A stretch of 64,000 nt of DNA from Adineta steineri. Taxonomy: Eukaryota > Rotifera > Eurotatoria > Adinetida > Adinetidae. Shown here one piece after another: positions 1 to 20,359 of the stretch. The stretch lies in assembly GCA_905250115.1 (NCBI GenBank), contig CAJNOI010000001.1, forward strand, positions 697,115 to 761,114, in the 5' to 3' direction. The notes beneath the pieces are model-generated. The model did no database searches and was not told the origin of the DNA. It worked only from the letters and a program-made list of their open reading frames with translations. The position numbers and the translations under genes were made by a program. How positions within the stretch are numbered: the first letter of the stretch is position 1; each line of letters opens with the position of its first letter.

Positions 1-3000
1 CATAATTGTATTAGACCTTGATCATGTATAGGTGATTCTAAATAATCAATTAATGAATATGGACCAGCAAGAATATCATTATTTGAAAAATTTAATGAAG
101 AATTTAATTGATTAAATTCTATTTTTTGATCAACATCATTTTGATCAGTTGAACAACGATAAAGTGTAACAAATAAATTCTTTTTATATAAATGTTGTCG
201 ATTTAATGTATAACGAAATTCAATTGTATGTAATGTACATGGTGTTGCTGTTTGTAAATCAAATATATGTATGGATGGAATCGTTTGTTGATTAGGTGAT
301 GATGATGATGATTGTTGTTGTTGAGTTGAATGGGGTTGTTGTAAACGCCATGAATGACGATCAACATTTGTTTTCGTTGTATCAAGTGTATCAATCCAAT
401 AAGACGAATTGACTTGAGCAAAGAAATATGTTGCTGGTGAAGAATCAAATGATGTAAATGACAGGAGTGACCGAAGAGCAGAAATCGAAAAAGAATTCGT
501 ATTTTGTTCGTCAGATAAAGGTTTTGATTCCAAAGGATTCGTAGAATTTGTCATAGTTTTATCATCAGTTTGTAAATGAGTAAAATAAGATGGAAATAGA
601 TCACGAATATTGAACTGAAAATAAAAAAAACAAATCTTAGACTTATTAAATGAAAATTTTCTCTTCGGAGTTCATAAAAGATTAATTTACATTCCTATAC
701 AAAACAAGAATGAGACATTTCGCACCAACTTTTCATTACGATTTCCGGTAGTATATGTTTGTTTCGATCTCCCAACATAAGGAAGAAAATAGGGTGTTCG
801 TAATGAAAGTTATCTAGGACAAAAATCATTTCCGAACATCCCGACAAATTATCGGGTATTCGGGATACCTAGTGCGAAATGTCTTAGTCCCCACAAAACT
901 GTTATCGTTAGAGATAAGTATTTTAAAATCGAACTAACCTTTTTAACACCATTATCATTTGTCCATGCATAAATTGTATCTGTTCCTCTAACATGAACAC
1001 ATTTTTCCACACAACCTGTTATTTGTTGATCTGCTAATATTCCAATATAATTGTCTTCTTGATTATTTTCTATTCCATAAACATCATAGAAAATTAAATG
1101 TCCAGACTTTAAACAAATTAAAAAACATTTTCGTTTATGTATTTTATTTGTATATTGATCTTTTTTTGAACATTCATTATCTATATCATCATCATCATCA
1201 TCTTCACCATTATCATCTTCTTCTAATTCAAAATTTTCTTCATCATTACTAATCATTGATTGTTCATCTGTATTTAATAAATCATCATCATCAATTATAA
1301 TCGAATTTATTGAATCAATATTAATATCATTTGTCGATGTTTGATATATACAATGATAGAAAAGAATTTTTAATGTTAAATTTATTTGATCATATTCAAT
1401 ACAATATCCATGTATACATTCAGTTGTATTTATTAATAAAATCATTTTTGTTTTTGTTAATTGATATAAATATGCTTGTTTAGGTATTTGTTTAAAATTT
1501 GAAAATTCAATTAAATAATCATATTTATTATTTGATTTCGCTTGTTCATTTATTGTTGTTTCAATTGTTTGTTCTGGATTTGTTATTGTTGATGCAACTG
1601 ATGAGATCATATTTTCATATTGATTTCCTGTTGTTGATGTTGTTGTTGTTAATAAAATACATTTATTTGTTTCTAATAAATGAACAAAACAAAATATAAT
1701 CGAATTATCACTTTCATTTGTTATTGATAGCGGATACATTGTTATAGCAAGTGGAATTATTGTTGAATTTAAATAACGTCTTGTTGTTAAACGATCAAAA
1801 TGTTCGATAAATATTGTTTCATTTGTATTATCAATCGAAGAATTATTTTCATGATTTATATCTGTTGTTAATTGTTCAATAAGATTTTTTAATGATAATA
1901 GAGTTTTTATATGAATAACATTTGTTATATCAACGCAACGTATTATCCAATCAGCATTTAAAAATAATAGTATATGTTCATTAAATAATAATTCATTGGA
2001 TTTAATTGTCCATTTTTGTTGTTGTTGATTTGAAAAGATTTTTTTCCCGGGTTGAATTGAACATGTTGTACGTAATGGAACATTTTCAGTGAAATCACCT
2101 TTTATAAATGGACAATTCGGTGAATGACGTCCATGCTCTGTCCAAGGAGAATCAGATGGTTCCCAACAAACAAGTGTTACAGTACAAGCAAAACATAATG
2201 CACGATCATCATTATCTTTTAAAGGTGAATAATAAAAACCAGCTTTAGCCATACTTTCCTATAAATAAATAATGACGTTATAGATCTTTACTCGGAAAAG
2301 GAAATAATATTTTCATTATTTATTTTAACAAACGTAAACTTTCGACGAAGAACGTAGTAGATTGTTATCAACAATTTATTTAGTTTCATGATGCATTTAG
2401 TCAAATGAATCTACTCGACAGATATTATACAGATGACAACTCAATATATAAAGGTTATCAATCATGAATCTTGCTTCTATTAAGAATGACATATAAAATG
2501 CTTGTAAACAATCAATTGATAAAAGTTTTCTTATTGATTGACATTCGAAACAACTAAAACACAGCGTCTCACTTTACTCTATCTTAATTTAAAAATCTCG
2601 ATCAATAGATTAACTCTGAAATAATGTTTAGCATACCGGTGAAAGCCATCTGAATGCGGCATGTGGCCAAAGTGTAAATGTTCTATATCGTGTTGCTTCG
2701 CTAAACATCAGACGTTCTCGTGTTGTTCGTCCATTTATAGTAAATATACTACTAGTCGGTGCTACTGCTGGTTGTATTGTTGTTGCTATTGCTGTTGTTG
2801 TTGTTGTTGTAGTTGTAGTTGAGGATGTTTCTAATGTTGAACCAATTTGTTCATCTGGATTTGTCGTTAATGATTTTTTATGATGATAATATCTTGTTAA
2901 ATAATCAAGTAAAAGACCTGCGACAACAATTCCTGGTAATGGTGAAAGATTCGTTTGACTTTGTTGTATATGTTGTTTATGTAAACGTAATATATCAAAA

Positions 3001-3521
3001 CAAATTTTAATTGCATTGAGACAATCATATGAAAATTGTATTAAATTCCATAATGATGATGATTTATGTTCATCGAATTTCTTTTTTAATACATCACGAA
3101 ATTCTGTTATATGATTTAATGATGATGATAAATCTAATGTTGATAATAATTGTAAGAATAATTGTGCATCACCATATGTTAATTCAATTAAAACATGACA
3201 ATTTTCATCATTTATTGATGATAAAACTGAATCAAGTAAATAAAGACCCTGATATAATTGTCGAACATAAATATGTGTTGATGTTAGAAAAAGAAATTTG
3301 TCATGACATGAAAGAATTTCATAATATTCATTGGAATTATTTATTGGTAATGTACGATGAAATAATGTTGATAATTGATCAGCACTACGAACTATGATTT
3401 CTTGTTTATCATTAAGATAAATTAAAGAATTTAATGATGGATTGTAAACTATTGAACGTAAATGATTATCAACAATTGTTGTTAATGAAGGATTATCATC
3501 GTGTTTTATATTTGTCGCCAT
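1..3521 (-). CDS. BIRC6: BIRC6 (BRUCE/Apollon) ubiquitin ligase, N-terminal part
   Basis: Giant membrane-associated E2/E3 hybrid that inhibits apoptosis and ubiquitinates caspases, Smac and LC3; only the N-terminal portion lies in the window. Three exons fit with all phases 0: 3521-2637, 2258-939 and 614 to beyond base 1. The first exon junction joins FRWLSP to ESMAKAGFYYSP, matching the equivalent stretch before the BIR domain of animal BIRC6. The single BIR domain starts in exon 2 and has the exact zinc pattern C-x2-C-x16-H-x6-C (CFAC ... H ... NC). Around it are degenerate WD40-like propeller segments, an Asp/Glu-rich loop, and in exon 3 a WRLQQ ... F ... LYRC stretch that resembles the human jelly-roll region. 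A 3' splice-like AG (3526-3525) lies three bases before the ATG, so there may be a 5' UTR exon or a trans-spliced leader. The UBC domain is outside the window. Identification is firm. Confidence 0.95.
615..938 (-). other. BIRC6 intron 2 carrying a MITE-like insert
   Basis: This intron (donor GTTAG at 938, acceptor TTTCAG ending at 615) is 324 nt, about six times the usual intron length here. It contains the 172-bp inverted-repeat element described separately. No coding capacity was recognised. Confidence 0.8.
713..884. mobile_element. MITE-like element with perfect 13-bp terminal inverted repeats
   Basis: AGACATTTCGCAC at 713-725 is the exact reverse complement of GTGCGAAATGTCT at 872-884. 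Just inside the left end is ACTTTTCATTACGA, and a second inverted match (TTCGTAATGAAAGT) occurs near 798-811, so the inversion is not limited to the ends. There is no ORF, so it would be non-autonomous. No clear target-site duplication was seen. A folded intronic hairpin that is not a transposon is the alternative. Confidence 0.5.
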
Positions 3522-3526
3522 TGACT

Positions 3527-5696
3527 AATAAAGACAATAGGATAGTTTAGATTAAACTAACTATTGATCTAAAAATAAATTAGATGAGAAGAAAAATTCT
3601 TTTAAAAATTTTATAAAAGACACATAGTTTATTTCTTTATCTGTTTTGTGTAATGATTCATAAGGTACAAAGTTTATTAGCCAATTAAATTTTATCTTAC
3701 TGAGACATCTGACTAAAGAAATAAATAGAGTAAATAAATGAGAAAATCAATATGGATTTGATATTACGAAATTTATTTTATTGAAAAGAAAAGAAAATAA
3801 TAAATAGTATCAATTGATCGAGAATGAACGACATCTAGCAAAGATATTTTTATGTCTATTATTATAGTCAATTATAATGAAGTATTCTTCTTCTTTCTTC
3901 ATATAAAATTACAAAGAAAATTTCGTATACTTCTATAGGGTCTATCTCATTTGAAAATTTTATATTATCGAACAAAATGATGAATACTAAAGAATGAAAA
4001 TAATATTTTCTGAGAGTTTTTCTTTACTACTTAAGTTACCCGATATATTGTTGATAATTGAGATTCACCATTTGTCAATGTTTGACTTGCTTGTCATCAA
4101 TGTTATTGAAGGTTCAATTATTATCATTGTAACATAAATGTAGGTAGGACAATTTTGAAAGTATCGGCTACGCACGATCGACTATGAGGGTCTTCTTCTT
4201 TCGTTTCTTATCAATATTTTTTCTACCATATCGTCTTTCACTTTTCCATCTTCAAACCTTCATACAATAAACAGTTTCTTAAAAAAAGAATCATCAAAAA
4301 CGTTCAGTTACAACTTCCTATTAAGTTTTTCGTCATTGTTTGTCATGTGTGTTGCGGCTAAGACTTCCGGCATGTTTTAATAATAAAATGATGCTATAAA
4401 GATCTGTGTGAAATCGTTTGTAAGAAAGTTTAACAAAACAAGTTTTCTACTCAATGCTAATCTTTAGTCAATATGACTGATACCTAGTCGAGTACTCATG
4501 ACCAGGATTGATATGAATCAAACGTACTATTTTTATACTTAAAGTATAAAAAAATTAGCTCAATAATTATATTTACTATTCATATAATTGTAAATAAAAC
4601 TAATGATTGTACTGCATAATACTTTCAACAAGGAATAAATTTCATTTCTTTTTCATTAAACCTTTTTATACAAAAAATGACATAGTTTACTGTCATAAAA
4701 AAATAAGATTAATTTAGAGTCTATTCATTAATGAAAATCTTTTTTTTCTTAGAAGACAAAAGAACAGTTAGTAGCTTCTAGGTACTGCTTTATCAGATAT
4801 TTATATAGATGTGCTTTTAAAAGACTAGAATGACATAAGATATTGATAGAATTTATTTGATATGGTACGAAAAAGATAATTTATAATTGTTCATATGCAG
4901 ATTTTCTATTGAGATGGTAATGTCATATATATATTGTAATGAAATTTTCAAAAGATGTAAATCTTATATGCACAGTAGCTTAGACAGAGAGAATTCATTT
5001 ACTTTTCTAAGTGTTCATCTACTTGACTTCGGAAAAAAAAGGAATTTTAAAAACTATGAATTCGTTACATACACATTCTAGGAAATTCTCAGCAGTTTTG
5101 TAAGTCAAAGAAAAAAATCATTGATTGTATGTTTTATTCTGATAACATCATTTCACATAAATATAACAAGAGTACCTCACTAAATTTGCATTTACGCCCA
5201 ATTACTCATTCATTCATCTATCTAAATTTGATAATAATTGATGAATATAAATATAGCATTATTACTTTCGAATGTTATTCTCTTGAGAGATTCATATAAA
5301 AACTTATCTACTCGAATAAATTAGAAGTTAAAATCTATTGATATATTCTTATAAATTAAATAGAAATATTGATATGATTTCTTTTTTATTTCTTTTTTTA
5401 CAAATATGTATAGGTCAATTGATTTTCGTCTTACTACTCCTTTTTATAGTTATAAATTCACTCATACTATAGAGAAAAAAAATGAAACTAACAAAAAGAA
5501 AATCACTCAAGCAAGACCGTATATTTGATTTTGTGATCACACTTATGATGTTTGCTACATCATGCGTGGCGATCATTTAAAAGAATACATAAAGATTGCC
5601 ATAAATAATATATGCATAAAATAAATTTTGTTATAACAAGAATATTTTATATTGAATTTATTAAACTGTGACAACTACGAATAATATCTTATATAG
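3527..5696. other. Intergenic region between BIRC6 and the SAM gene
   Basis: AT-rich divergent intergenic stretch of about 2.2 kb. It must hold promoters for both flanking genes. Short open frames exist (for example 4887-5081) but have no splice context or recognisable product. No repeat or RNA gene was recognised. Confidence 0.6.
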
Positions 5697-5701
5697 AAAT
5701 T

Positions 5702-6544
5702 ATGAGCAATACGAATAGTAATCATTCAATAAGATCTACTCGTAGCTCACGTGTCTTAAAACGTCGAGTAAAATCTGTAATGGTGCGTGACGCGAATGGT
5801 TCAACTAGTGCGTTTAGACAATTTTATCAAAGTGGGGGAAGAGATTATGAACAATATCGTCGTTGGCTTCAGACATTATCAAAATCGAATTCGTTATCAG
5901 TTACATCAACTGATCTTAGTAAAGTCAAAGACGAGTAAGTTAAAAAAAAAAGATATTTTAAGTCTAGGGAAAAGATCATTAATTTTTTTCGTAGACCTTT
6001 GGATATGAGAACTAATGCAGTCAGTTTATTTCCATCGTTGATATTATCACCATCATTACATATACAACAACAACAACAACAATCGCTACCAAAAATTGTA
6101 TATACACATAATTCTCAACGACATTTGTCAATACCAATAAACACTCAACTTGCATTACCAATACGTCCATTGTCACCTCCTTTATTGACAGCAGCAACAA
6201 CAACAACAACGTTACAACCAAAAATTCAAACACTATGTGATTATTCTCATATCCCAGTCGTACCTAGTACATCATTATCATCATTAAACAATTGGTCAGT
6301 AGCTGATGTTGGTCGTTTTATTGAACAACATTTTCCCAATAATAATAATATTGCTCGAGTAAAACTATTGTTCTCTTTATTTTTTCATATTTTATTTATT
6401 CTATAGAAATTTATTCAACAAAAAATCGATGGACGTACATTACCATTATTAACTGAAGATCATTTAATAAAAATATTTAAAATGAAACTTGGTCCAGCAT
6501 TACATTTACTTGCTCTTATCTCTACTACACAAATACAAAATTAA
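5702..6544 (+). CDS. Small SAM-domain protein (Polycomb-type SAM)
   Basis: A 244-residue protein in three exons: 5702-5934, 5995-6358 and 6407-6544, joined by introns of 60 and 48 nt; all phases fit and the total is 245 codons including the stop. The N terminus is basic and Ser/Arg-rich, the middle is low-complexity (Gln and Thr runs), and the C-terminal ~65 residues are a sterile alpha motif domain: NNWSVADVGRFIEQ..., then after the last splice QQKIDGRTLPLLTEDHL...MKLGPALHL. The IDG...LLLT...KLGPAL pattern is that of SAM domains in SAMD13, SAMD1, PHC and SFMBT proteins, which polymerise or bind chromatin partners. No other domain is present, so orthology cannot be fixed. An AG preceded by TATAT (5695-5696) lies five bases before the ATG, compatible with leader trans-splicing. 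Confidence 0.85.
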
Positions 6545-8589
6545 TCAAACGATAGATTTCTATCATTATTTGTTGTTTTCGTTTTACTGTTCTTCTTCTT
6601 TCTTTTTTTTTTATATTCTTTTTTACTTGCTTTTTTATAAGAATGAACAACAAAAAATTATTCATCCATAAGAGTACTAGAAAAAAATTATTTTTCGGTT
6701 GTATTCTCTCGTTATCATAATAATTATTCTTACTAAAGAATAATGTATGCTTTCATCTTTCATAAACTATAATTTTTATAACTAAATCAACCTTATGAAA
6801 ATTTCCTTTTTTTTTTTGCTTCGATAAAAATATCATCATCTAAATTTTGTTTAAATAGAGAAAAAAAGGATCATTGGATGATAGTATTATATAGAGAAAG
6901 TTAATTCATATATTGAAAATCTGCATTATGTTTTTAGATTCATTCTTTGTGCATTCGATTAGCTTTTCTATAGACAATATTAGTCTAGATTTTTTTTTCT
7001 TCGTTCGTTCTCGCTCTGTCAATTTCTTTATGAACATACTCTATCATATAATCACATAATACAACTATGTGAGTGCACAGTCAAAATACTGTCATGTTCT
7101 ATCATAAATATCTTCTCATTTGGTATGAATTTCTGAAGGAAAAATCAAAAGAAAAGAAGAAATGTGTTAAATGAGATTCCAGTAAGGATTAGAAGTAGAA
7201 GAATAAGAAAAAGAAAAAAAGAGCAAAATAACCATAGGAAACGATTGAGTCAATTAATGGAAGAGTATTATTGTTTATGCGTAGAATATTGTTGATAACA
7301 TCATGCAGTAATAACTTCCGTCTTATGTGCATTTACTGCAAAACAGTAAGAATAAAGTTGCAAAACGATCATTATGTGCTCGTATGACATATATATATTC
7401 ATCGGAGACCAGAAAAACAAGCAATGTTTTGTTATATTTTGACTAGTATTAGCTCTTAATAACCCAAAAAGAAAAACATCTCGAAGACATTCATCAATGT
7501 CAGTATGATATTGGATGATTACGCATATGAAGATTTCCAAACAGAAGATGAGAAAGAAATCTGGTTGTCATCAGACAATAAGTGTTAATAAATTAATTGA
7601 AAAAATAGACCACGTCATTCGTCGGCATTTCAAGGTTGGAAATTATAAGAAGAATATTTTTCTCACGCAAAAAACTCTATCATATTGATAGAAATTATAG
7701 ACTCTAGGGATTATAAAATAAACAAGTGAAAACACATTGATAGATCAGTATCTATATAACATACTAGAAGCGTTGTTTTCTCAGATCTATAATACCAAGA
7801 ATGGCATTTCTTTGCGAAAGAAAAATCAACAAGAAATGTAATCAACATTCTTTTTATTCGATAAAAACCTTGTACATTAGAATAAATCAACAAGACGATG
7901 GATTTGTCTATTTATTTTATAATATGATCATTTTAATATTGTCAGACAGTTTTCCACGAGTGTCAAAAACAAAAATATTTCTTTCTGTTGTTATCTTGAA
8001 ACGACACATGCTCAATATTCTCGTTTGCTTTCTCGTGCTCTAAATCCAAGGAAAGTAATGAGAAGAACAAAGATAATAAGAAGAAATAGAGAGAGAAAGA
8101 GATAGAGAAAGAGGTAGAGAAAAAAAACTAACTGGAAAAAACATAAGAATAAGGCGAAAAGACGACATTTTTTTTTCTCGCTATCGAATGATGTGACGCA
8201 TTTGTTAACAGCTCGGCATCAAGTCTTTAGACTATTTCTCTTTCTCTCTCTCTCTCTCTTTCACTATCGTTGTAAAGCAGAAGAGAAGATCATCGATTGT
8301 GAGGCTACTAGAATTTTTGTCTATGAATCTATCTATATATATATATATATACGAATTTCTTATGTTGTCAGAAAAGATAAGAGAGAGAAATAAGTGAAGA
8401 GGAAATATTCTGTGCTAGTAAAATAGGTTCTATTTACGACAATATTGTACAGAAATAATCTAATGTGGATACTCAATGATCGATCTAATCAATGTTTATC
8501 TCTGTAACTTATCTTTAGAATAATATGAATGCTCCCATCGAGATATTACTCCACAATAATAATAATAATAATAATAATAACAATAATCA
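6545..8589. other. Intergenic region with purine and pyrimidine tracts
   Basis: About 2 kb without a convincing gene. Near its right end are a GA-rich tract (about 8080-8125), a CT tract (8236-8262) and a short TA repeat (8333-8351). These could form part of the promoter of the gene that follows. The open frames 7301-7540, 7711-7893 and 7801-8043 look random. Confidence 0.5.
8555..8587 (+). repeat. (AAT)n microsatellite
   Basis: A run of AAT units with one AAC interruption, immediately upstream of the proposed start codon at 8590. In the frame of an upstream ATG at 8525 it would encode poly-Asn, but that frame does not continue into the next exon. Confidence 0.9.
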
Positions 8590-10109
8590 ATGTCGAACAA
8601 CTCGACACGTAAGTTATCTTATAAAAAATGATTATCTTATCTTAATAACTTTTATTGTTAATTTCTTTTTCTTTTCTTTTTTGATGAAAATATCTTAGAT
8701 TATATAAGACTTTCAATACCATGATCTTTCTATTATCGAAGATGAAAATTAACGAATAAATACTTCAGTTAATAAGTACTCTTGATTTTTCTTATTACAA
8801 CAATCTAGTTATATATTTCATCTTTTATTTCATGTCAGATTTGAAAAATGTTTTTCTCTTCTACATATTCAATTTCTTCCTCATCAGTTATTTATGTTTC
8901 TATTATTGGATTATCTAGGCTAATTTTTTATTCCAATCAAAAACAAAAGAAATAGAAAAAAAATATTTTATCAGTTATATTACTCTTTGATTTCTCGAAT
9001 AAGATTATAGTTATCCGAAAAGAAATAGAAAACTCTAATTTCCGTCGTAAAAAATTTTGTTTTTCTTTATGGAAAAAAAACAATATTAGAAAATCTCATA
9101 AAAGAGAGTTATGAGTATTTCTTGCCAGAATAATAAATTCCTAAAAATTATTTTTGTATTTTTTCTTGTCAATATTTTATTAAGAAAATTGTATTCGATC
9201 GATAATTTATCGTAATTAAATTTGTTTTCCGATATCAATTATTTATGATTTTTTGTTTTTCAATTTATAGGAGAAATGGAAGAGGGTATTTATCGAATGA
9301 GTTTTGTTGAAAGTCTACTTGTCTTAGTTGTTATTGGCTTATGGCTATTAGCTATTATTAGTTTAGCTCGAAAACTAGAAAGAATTTGTAATCCTCCATC
9401 AATATTTCCTAATTATTCATTACATACAAAAGTAAGTGTATGTCCATCATCACGTCGTGATCGTCATTCAAACGATTCCGTCCAATCAACACTTCCAGCA
9501 CCTGTTAGTTTTATTCGTGCTACATCAGAACCAAATATTGATGCATCACCTCGTGCAACTATCTATGTTCGTTCTCCAAGTGAAACATGTTTGCATGTTA
9601 AATCAACTTCAACATTACGTATGTCAGCTTTATCACAACATTTAAATTCTCCGAGTGCATTGGAATTAGGCGAAAATCGAAGAAATCGTAGTGTTGGTTC
9701 ATTAGCTCTACCAAGTACTAGTAGTTATCGAATTCATGTTGAAACTCCTCAAAAAACATTAACACCACAAACATTATTAGATCCGAACCGTATACCTTCT
9801 ATTGTACGACGAAGTCTATTAGATTTACATCGACGTACTTTATATTCAAATCCTACGACAAATGTATCACCTATTCGATGTATTGTTACAGCTGCAGGTA
9901 ACAATTCTAATGGGAATGGATCTGTTACAACGATAACAACAACAGCTGTAAAACTTCCATTGTTGAATAGAAATCGGAAAGCAAATGAAGCAGATGAAGA
10001 CGATTGGTATCGAGGTAAATTTATTATTCGAGTCACAATTGTATTCCGGAAAGCATCCAATCGATATTGTTTATATGTTAAAGAAACTAGTTGCATGCCA
10101 ACCATTTGA
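8590..10109 (+). CDS. Single-pass membrane protein with Ser/Thr-rich tail, unknown family
   Basis: Proposed two-exon gene: 8590-8608, a 662-nt intron with a GTAAGT donor and TTTATAG acceptor, then 9271-10109, giving 285 residues. The small first exon encodes MSNNST, which holds overlapping N-glycosylation sequons, and splices in frame to REMEEGIYRMSF. One strongly hydrophobic helix follows (about residues 19-38, ESLLVLVVIGLWLLAIISLA), then a basic stop-transfer RKLER and a long, low-complexity cytoplasmic tail rich in Ser, Pro, Thr and Arg. This is the layout of a type I/III membrane protein with a tiny glycosylated ectodomain. If exon 1 is wrong, translation starts at 9276. The last ~30 residues follow a possible donor (10015) but no downstream exon was found. 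Not recognised by family. Confidence 0.6.
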
Positions 10110-10271
10110 TTTTGTTTTTTCTTTCTTTTCTTTCTTCTTATGAAAAGAAGTAAGAAAGAAACGTAAAATAACAATAGTCGGTAAACATACAAAAAAAAAA
10201 AAAAAGAAAAAAAAACTAAAGAAAGGCATTACATATACATTGATTTCTTTTTTTCTTCGTCAAACAACGCG

Positions 10272-10554
10272 ATGTCGTTTTATGATAAAAAACGAAAATA
10301 TACTGAAATTCATAGTAATACTGAACGTTTACGAGGATATGCAGAAGAAAAAGTAGAATCAATTGTTATTTTGTAAGTTTATATAACTGATGTTTCTTTC
10401 TTTATAAATTTAGACTCGCAATCAAGCGAATAATATTTATCAATTTCTTAAACCATCACAACGTTATGCGATTCAATTAGAACAATTTCGTTCCCAAATG
10501 AATCTTAACTATCAACCACCATTACCTCGGCCACCACCACATGCATCCTGGTGA
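10272..10554 (+). CDS. 73-residue orphan protein
   Basis: Two short exons, 10272-10352 and 10414-10554, joined in phase 0 across a 61-nt intron (GTAGAA donor, ATTTAG acceptor). A GTAAG donor at 10373 is a better consensus, but it leaves only a 41-nt intron and shifts the second exon out of its clean open frame. The product is basic at the N terminus (MSFYDKKRKYTEIHSN) and ends in a proline-rich LPRPPPHASW. Nothing was recognised. It sits 163 nt behind the membrane-protein gene and tail-to-tail with HERC4; AATAAA-type signals follow near 10648. It could be a 3' exon pair of a gene I have not resolved. Confidence 0.45.
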
Positions 10555-10863
10555 TCTATTTTATTGTGATATTTCGAATTAACAGAACCTAAAAACGAAC
10601 ACGACGATGACGATAAAAAATCAATCTATTGTATTTTTTTTATAATAATAAAATAAAGTTTTTTTTTCTTGACTAAAAAAATAGACATATTTATTATTTA
10701 CAATTCGAAAATATTTAAAAAAATAAGTATAATATATATGAACAATTTTGTTCATCAAACAAAAAATAGTAAAACATGAATTTGTATGGATTTTTTTTAA
10801 TTATATCGAATATGAAATAATAAAACAATATTTGATTGTTTGTGTTTAATTATCCGTTAAAAT

Positions 10864-16586
<5,723 letters not shown>

Positions 16587-17656
16587 AATGTTATTTTTAG
16601 ATTAAAAAAACTACGAATTCTTATTACTATTAAATAATAAAAGAAAAAAAATATAAAACGAATAAATAATATTTGAATTCTAAAATAAAAGCAATTAAAT
16701 AAGTAAAAAAATATGAAAATATTCAAATGATGATGTTAGTAGAAAAGAGAAAAAGAAAATTTGTCATAAATGTTACGTTTTGTTCGTTCTATCATAAGAG
16801 AATATGTAATTTTTTTTTCTTTCTTTTTCAACGAACATACATTATTTTTTAGCAATTAAATGATGTAAACCAGTAAAACATTTCTTTGAAACCCTGATCA
16901 TTAACAAAAAGATGGCGTAAGAATATTGCATAGGTATGGCGTTCGTCTATACACCCTTTTTTTACCTCCAAAATATAAAAACATTTTATTTAATTAGCAA
17001 AAGAGGTGTAACATATGCAAGAACATGTCAAAAATGTAGCCAATCGACGTCAATAAAGTATATGATAACTATCGGACTATTTCCTATCTGTATTTCACTC
17101 TATGAATATATTACCATATATCCATAATCTTCGTTAAATATACTAAACTGTTGTATTGATATACTATGGTAATATTTGTTTCTTTGGATATATTCTTTTT
17201 CAGGTGAAAACTATGTTTTTTTTATCGCCATTTACAAGTAGTCATATAGATAAAAATACTTTCTATGAGGTAAATGGAAAAAACCAATCTCCAAGGTCAC
17301 CAGTTACCTATATGAATCATGATGAGAAGATATTTCTTATTCATTAGTAACTATTGTAAAAATTTAAACGTATATTTTAATCTCAGTAGATGTAATTTAA
17401 TCTATGTTATTTCGGAAGTGACTCAGAATGATTAACACGTATTATCCTATTTCCAAACTGCTCGCTAATATTAGTATAAATAGAATTATATATATATATA
17501 TATAAGTATCAGTTACATGCTTGAAAAGGCATTTCAATTTTTTCCTATGTCATCATGACAAGATTTTTACACATAATTTATTCATAAACAATTTCAAACG
17601 ATTATTTACATGCACATTAGAAAGTACAAAAACAAAACATAACAACAATATTTTGT
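16587..17656. other. Intergenic region upstream of HERC4
   Basis: About 1.1 kb between the HERC4 start and the SNRPG stop, both on the minus strand. It should contain the HERC4 promoter and SNRPG 3' end signals. A (TA)n run lies at about 17489-17504. Several short open frames have no support. Confidence 0.6.
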
Positions 17657-17941
17657 CTAAAGTCGTTCAAGTGCTTCAATCATTGAAATACTATTTCCTC
17701 GTGCAACAATCATTCCAATCTGACGTATTTCACCATTTTTAATAGTTTCATAAGCTTCATCAACAACTAAATTCATAAATGGATCAAAACCTCGTAATAC
17801 ACCAGTAACTGTTCGATTTCCATTCAATTTTAACTGACATTTTTTATCCATAAATTTCTTTAATTCAGGTGGATTTGCTCTACCTAATGAAAAAAAAGTT
17901 CTTCTCAAATAAAATCTTTTTCTTTTAAACTTACCACTCAT
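17657..17941 (-). CDS. SNRPG: Small nuclear ribonucleoprotein G (Sm-G)
   Basis: One of the seven Sm proteins that form the ring on spliceosomal U1, U2, U4 and U5 snRNAs. Two exons: 17941-17935 (MSG) and 17883-17657, separated by a 51-nt intron, give 77 residues, the usual Sm-G length. The Sm1 motif runs through [20 protein letters not shown] and Sm2 is [10 protein letters not shown], with the expected LRGFD and RGNS signatures; the chain ends EALERL. The intron is a multiple of three without a stop, so an unspliced reading inserts 17 basic residues after MSG. The spliced product [17 protein letters not shown] matches the conserved N terminus (human [16 protein letters not shown]), which shows the intron is real. 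Confidence 0.95.
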   Translation of the reverse strand: MSGKFKRKRFYLRRTFFSLGRANPPELKKFMDKKCQLKLNGNRTVTGVLRGFDPFMNLVVDEAYETIKNGEIRQIGMIVARGNSISMIEALERL

Positions 17942-18086
17942 ATTAAAAGATTCTTCAAATAATAAAAAATGATATTTATCTAAAAATGAAAGACTAAATT
18001 AGACCAATCAAATCATAAAGCACTAATTAAACGAAATAAAAATAAAAAGTTTTGTTTTTCTTTTTTTAAAAAAAAATAATAAATCA

Positions 18087-19954
<1,868 letters not shown>

Positions 19955-20359
19955 TCTCTTGGTTATGCTCTTAAATAAAAATCTAAAATAAAATAAATTA
20001 TTGATTCCATTATCTATAAAGTGCATCTTTTTGGGCATACTTATTAAATATTTTATCTATAGTACAACAAGGCAGAATTTAAATCTAGAACAAGTCCAAT
20101 CATAACTATTAATATAGATGTCGCTTTTTAAAAAAATTTCAAATTAAACTCTTATAAAAATAATATTTATAAAATATATCTAATTAAGATTTTATTAATT
20201 TAATGTTTATATATTTATCACAAATTTTCCTGATATACAAAAATGAGTCATCTTTTTCTTTTTTTATCAACATACGTTTATTCATTTCATTCATTGATCA
20301 ACATTATAATTGTAAGAAGAAAAAATCGACTAAACCTCATCTTTTAAAATCTCTTTTCG
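19955..20359. promoter_or_regulatory. Shared divergent promoter interval ADH5 / PSMD13
   Basis: These 405 bp lie between two divergent start codons and must contain both promoters. The sequence is AT-rich; no specific factor site was recognised. Confidence 0.5.

Noticed and set aside
203-448. His/Asn-rich ORF on the plus strand
   Set aside because: Antisense shadow of BIRC6 exon 3; its low-complexity runs come from the host codons.
2819-3397. Met/Ile-rich plus-strand ORFs
   Set aside because: Antisense to BIRC6 exon 1; no conserved features.
9749-10192. 147-codon minus-strand ORF
   Set aside because: Antisense to the membrane-protein gene, whose hydrophobic helix and splice context are better supported.
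17881-17934. Basic 17-residue insert in Sm-G
   Set aside because: It is an unspliced 51-nt intron; splicing restores the conserved N terminus.
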